The notes under the pieces were generated by a model, which saw only the letters and a program-made list of their open reading frames with translations, was not told the DNA's origin and made no database searches. A stretch of DNA of 35,809 nt from Gamarada debralockiae (lineage: Eukaryota; Ascomycota; Leotiomycetes; Helotiales; Hyphodiscaceae). Position numbers and translations under genes: made by a program. Positions 33,059 to 35,809 of this stretch are shown here, one piece after another (position 1 is the stretch's first letter; the number at the start of each line of letters is the position of its first letter). Where the stretch lies: the NCBI GenBank assembly GCA_002803225.1, contig NXFV01001410.1, positions 1 to 35,809 of the forward strand. The letters are read 5' to 3'.

Positions 33059-35696
33059 CTACTCATAAACAAAGGAGTACTGAGCTTCCTCTTGCTCTAT
33101 ATACCTAGCAATCCTATTATGTATACCTCTTACGCCTCTCTTAGTATTCCTTCCTCCCATAGCAGCCTATCTCTCTTCTTCTATTCTCTCGATCTCTTGC
33201 TCCTCCTCTCTATCGAAGTCTAAGGCTACGTCTATCTCTTCATCAGTTCAATTAGGTCTTCCTTTAACAAGTGTCTTCGTAGATATATTAAGACGCCGGC
33301 GGAACTTCAGTTATTGTCTCTTATATCTCCGGCTACGTGTATCATATACTTTCAAGCCAACAGTCATACGATAGTCAGACTCCTTGACCCCGGGATTAGC
33401 TGCTAGGTATTCCTTCTTAGCTACTAAGTACTGCTTATATATCATCTCAACTCGCCTAGGATAAATCGGGCGGGGGTCGACCTTAGGTTTAGGGGAGATA
33501 GTAGGCTTAACTAGTATTTCAGCAGGTATAGCCTCTGCCACTCTTGTAGTATACCAGGGACGTACTACAATAGTGTCTTCAGCCACTCCTATAGAATTTA
33601 CAGCTACTGCAGTAGTATCTAAAGCCAACTCATCTAACCCAAGTTCTTAACCTATTTGAGTAAGGCGGCGAAAGCAACGCAGACTCCTTCGATTGTAACT
33701 AGTTCGACCACAGGCACTACATTTCCTTTGTTTCAGTCCTTCTGTAGCTTAGAAGCCAGATGGAATAGCCTTTGTATTGTGTTTTGTACCTTTGCGTAGT
33801 GCTCCTTTACTAATAATTTGCAGAGGCTCGAGAACAGAGGGTTCAAGTTGTATCTGATATCGGTTCCACCACCAATGTAGATAGAAATCGTCTGGAGTAA
33901 GACTAAGGCCTTGTTCTTTTCGGTTGTTAACTATATAAGCACATAGTAGTCCCATTATCTTAGTGAAAGAGCCTGTACATAGTCCTAGGGGCTTCTTTAT
34001 CTCATTAACATAGTCCCTGACCTTCAAGAGTACTGGCATTGTAATTGTACTGAAACACGTGCCGTACATACGCTGATTAAGAGAGAGGTTGTTTCGAATT
34101 TCGTTCTAAGCATCAGCTATAACAAGCTCACGTATATACTTTCGTACGCCTAGTTCAATGTCTTTCTAAGTATCAAGGAGATCGCCTAGGCAATCAGGAA
34201 TATATCGTTTAAGAAACTGATATATAGCCTCAACATGTGAGGTAATAGTAATACCGAAATAAGGATATTAACTAGTCCAAGTATATACTAGAGCTTTCTT
34301 CCTCTCAGGTCGTAACTATATATTCTTAACGTATTGAACTAATATAGAATAATTAGCAAAATCAGTCTCGAACTAGGCTAAACGAGTAGTATACTCATCC
34401 TCAGTTTTCAAAGAGACAATACTATTCCATACTTATAAGAACTATTCCCAATTATCTGTAGGTGTAATCTCTGGCCTATAGTATTACTGAATATTCTTAT
34501 TTGTATACCAGGAGCATAGAAGAGCAGGACTATCTGGAAAGACTATAGCAATTACATTCCAGAGTACTTGGTCGCAATCAGTACTAATAGCTACAGGGCC
34601 TGCAACTACTACTAGTATCCTTAACGCTGCAAAAAGCTCCTTGACTTGTTTGTATGCCTATTCATAGGCTCCCTCTAATTCGTTAGAGAGAAAAGCAAAT
34701 CCAATAAAGAAGGTCTTCCCTTGATAGTCGACTCCTAAGAATAGTTAGTAAATAGTATAAAAGATAAGTATAGATTAAGCTAAAGACTAACTAATTACAT
34801 TAAAGAGTAGTAGATTAAACCGATTTGTCTTATAGGTATTATCTATTAAGATAACATCGTAATTTGATTAGAGGTGTTTTAGACACTCTAGTAGAGTTAT
34901 AAATAGGTGTTGAACCCTATTATCTTAGTCTATAAGTACGTAGTAAGGGAGTTAGTTGTTTTCTAAGTACTTAAATAAAGCTTCTATAGAAGACAGCCCT
35001 TAGCGTAGCTCCCGACAAAGAGATGCGTTTTAGTTATAAATATCACGTGGAAGAAGAGGTAAAGTAGGGTCAAGTCGATTCAAGAATTCAAGTTGCTCTT
35101 AGAGGCTAATACCTGTAGTACTAGTTAGTCATGTATCCTTACTCAAGAACTAACTACTTACCTAATTCGTGAAGAGCTCGATAGATCACTTAGGTTCGAT
35201 CATCCATTTTGCGATAGACAGGGTGCGCAGCAGGGTAAGCGCTAGGAGCATGATTATGCCGCCCATATAGAGCCTCAGCTCGATGTTTCAACTGCCAACC
35301 AGTCTTACAGATTGTCTGACTAGCTAGTACTGAGAACTGGCAACTACATCCGCGAGACTGTGACTCTTAGTCACGCGGAGCACTCCTGCTTTTGCTAGGG
35401 TCGTAGCACCGATCACAATAGAAGTAGGTCTTAATTCGATTACTCCCTAGTGTAGTCTTGCTCCTCCCTTTCACAAAACCATAGCCACGAGGCTTAGCAA
35501 AATCATTGATAGCTTTCTCAAGAGCCTCCACAGTTTCATAGGTTCCCTCTGGGGGGAGAACCATGTCAATATTACGCGGGGTCAGGGTGACAGAGACACG
35601 TGGAGCTGTATTATAGTGTGCTTGTAAAGCAGGTAGTAGCTAAAGAGATGGGAATAAGAAAGGGGGTCGAGACGTAGGTAATGCAAGACGGTTCAT
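33059..35696 (-). pseudogene. Mutator-like (MULE) transposase, RIP-decayed relic
   Basis: Read as exons 35696-35162, 35112-34792 and 34734-33059, the frame is continuous for 844 codons with no indel but about twenty stops (TAG/TAA where Trp or Gln is expected, for example TAA in SRSAPRD*ESQ and TAG in GAYE*AYKQ). Introns: 35161-35113 (gtaagt...tacag) and 34791-34735 (gttagt...TACTAAC...ttag). Domain order is typical: an N-terminal Cys/His zinc finger (YFYCDRC ... GCSCQF ... GRHNHAPS, about residues 94-140), the DDE core with Asp near 270 (LIDNTYKTN), Asp near 336 (ISTDCDQ) and Glu near 455 (TSHVEAIYQFLK), a SWIM-like finger (CTGSFTKIMGLLCAYIV) with HWWW downstream, and a C-terminal knuckle (KCSACGRTSYNRRSLRC). 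Several family His or Pro positions are Tyr or Leu, again C-to-T changes. Not functional. Confidence 0.88.
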
Positions 35697-35809
35697 TTTA
35701 ATTGATTTTTGAAATAGATAGAAATAGATAAAAGAAGGATAAAGGTCAGGCGCGACCTTGACACGAGAAAATCATTGGGGTTACGTGGGGCGCGTACTAA
35801 AACGCGATG
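35697..35809. other. Right edge, 5' flank of the MULE relic
   Basis: AT-rich, then GC-richer sequence (CGCGTACTAAAACGCG near the end). It probably still belongs to the element. The terminal inverted repeat, if present, lies outside or is too decayed to recognise. Confidence 0.35.

Noticed and set aside
34735..35161. Apparent frameshift in the MULE transposase between its N-terminal part and the DDE core
   Set aside because: Two introns (49 and 57 bp) with good donor, branch and acceptor sequences account for the frame change. The spliced length is an exact multiple of three.
1..35809. tRNA, 5S rRNA or CRISPR arrays
   Set aside because: I scanned by eye for T-loop/B-box words, the conserved fungal 5S sequence and regularly spaced repeats and found none. 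A covariance-model search would be decisive.

Overview
The window is nuclear DNA of a filamentous ascomycete (Pezizomycotina). The genes are split by short introns (46-91 bp, one of 187 bp) with GTAAGT-like donors and CTAAC/CTGAT-like branch sites. They include typical mould families: a Mep ammonium transporter, an eqolisin peptidase, an alginate-lyase-fold protein, a fungal phospholipase D and a giant DUF6606-DUF3638-DUF3645 protein. The right end is AT-rich repeat territory whose one recognisable transposase carries the C-to-T damage typical of RIP (repeat-induced point mutation). I cannot name the species.

Layout. 1-586: nothing recognised. 587-2230 (-): twin-histidine ammonium transporter, 3 exons, with paired GATA sites upstream. 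2231-4844: gene-free, holding a diverged tandem duplication, a hairpin and a small MITE. 4845-6133 (-): secreted alginate-lyase-fold protein, 3 exons. 6952-7869 (-): secreted glutamic peptidase, 1 exon. 9718-10849 (+): trans-aconitate-methyltransferase-like enzyme, 2 exons. 10850-14385: no secure gene, a few doubtful reading frames. 14386-17221 (-): phospholipase D, 6 exons including a 28-nt micro-exon and a GC-AG intron. 17222-18940: nothing recognised. 18941-28406 (-): a 3,081-codon gene of the DUF6606/DUF3638/DUF3645 family, 5 exons, intact except for one in-frame TGA at codon 821. 28922-29670 (+): broken ankyrin-repeat relic. 29672-33058: repeats (palindromic direct repeats, 13-bp minisatellite, low-complexity blocks). 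33059-35696 (-): Mutator-like (MULE) transposase relic with about twenty nonsense codons but no frameshift once two introns are removed.

The genes do not form an obvious cluster. The left half reads as ordinary nutrient acquisition (ammonium uptake, secreted acid peptidase, secreted polysaccharide-lyase fold). The right half is a transition from core genome to a RIP-damaged repeat island, with the giant uncharacterised protein at the border beside remains of an ankyrin-repeat gene. The most notable observations are the lone TGA in the giant gene, the unusually clean RIP record in the transposase, and the GC-AG intron plus micro-exon in phospholipase D. All exon joins were worked out by eye from splice signals and family continuity, with no alignment or transcript data.
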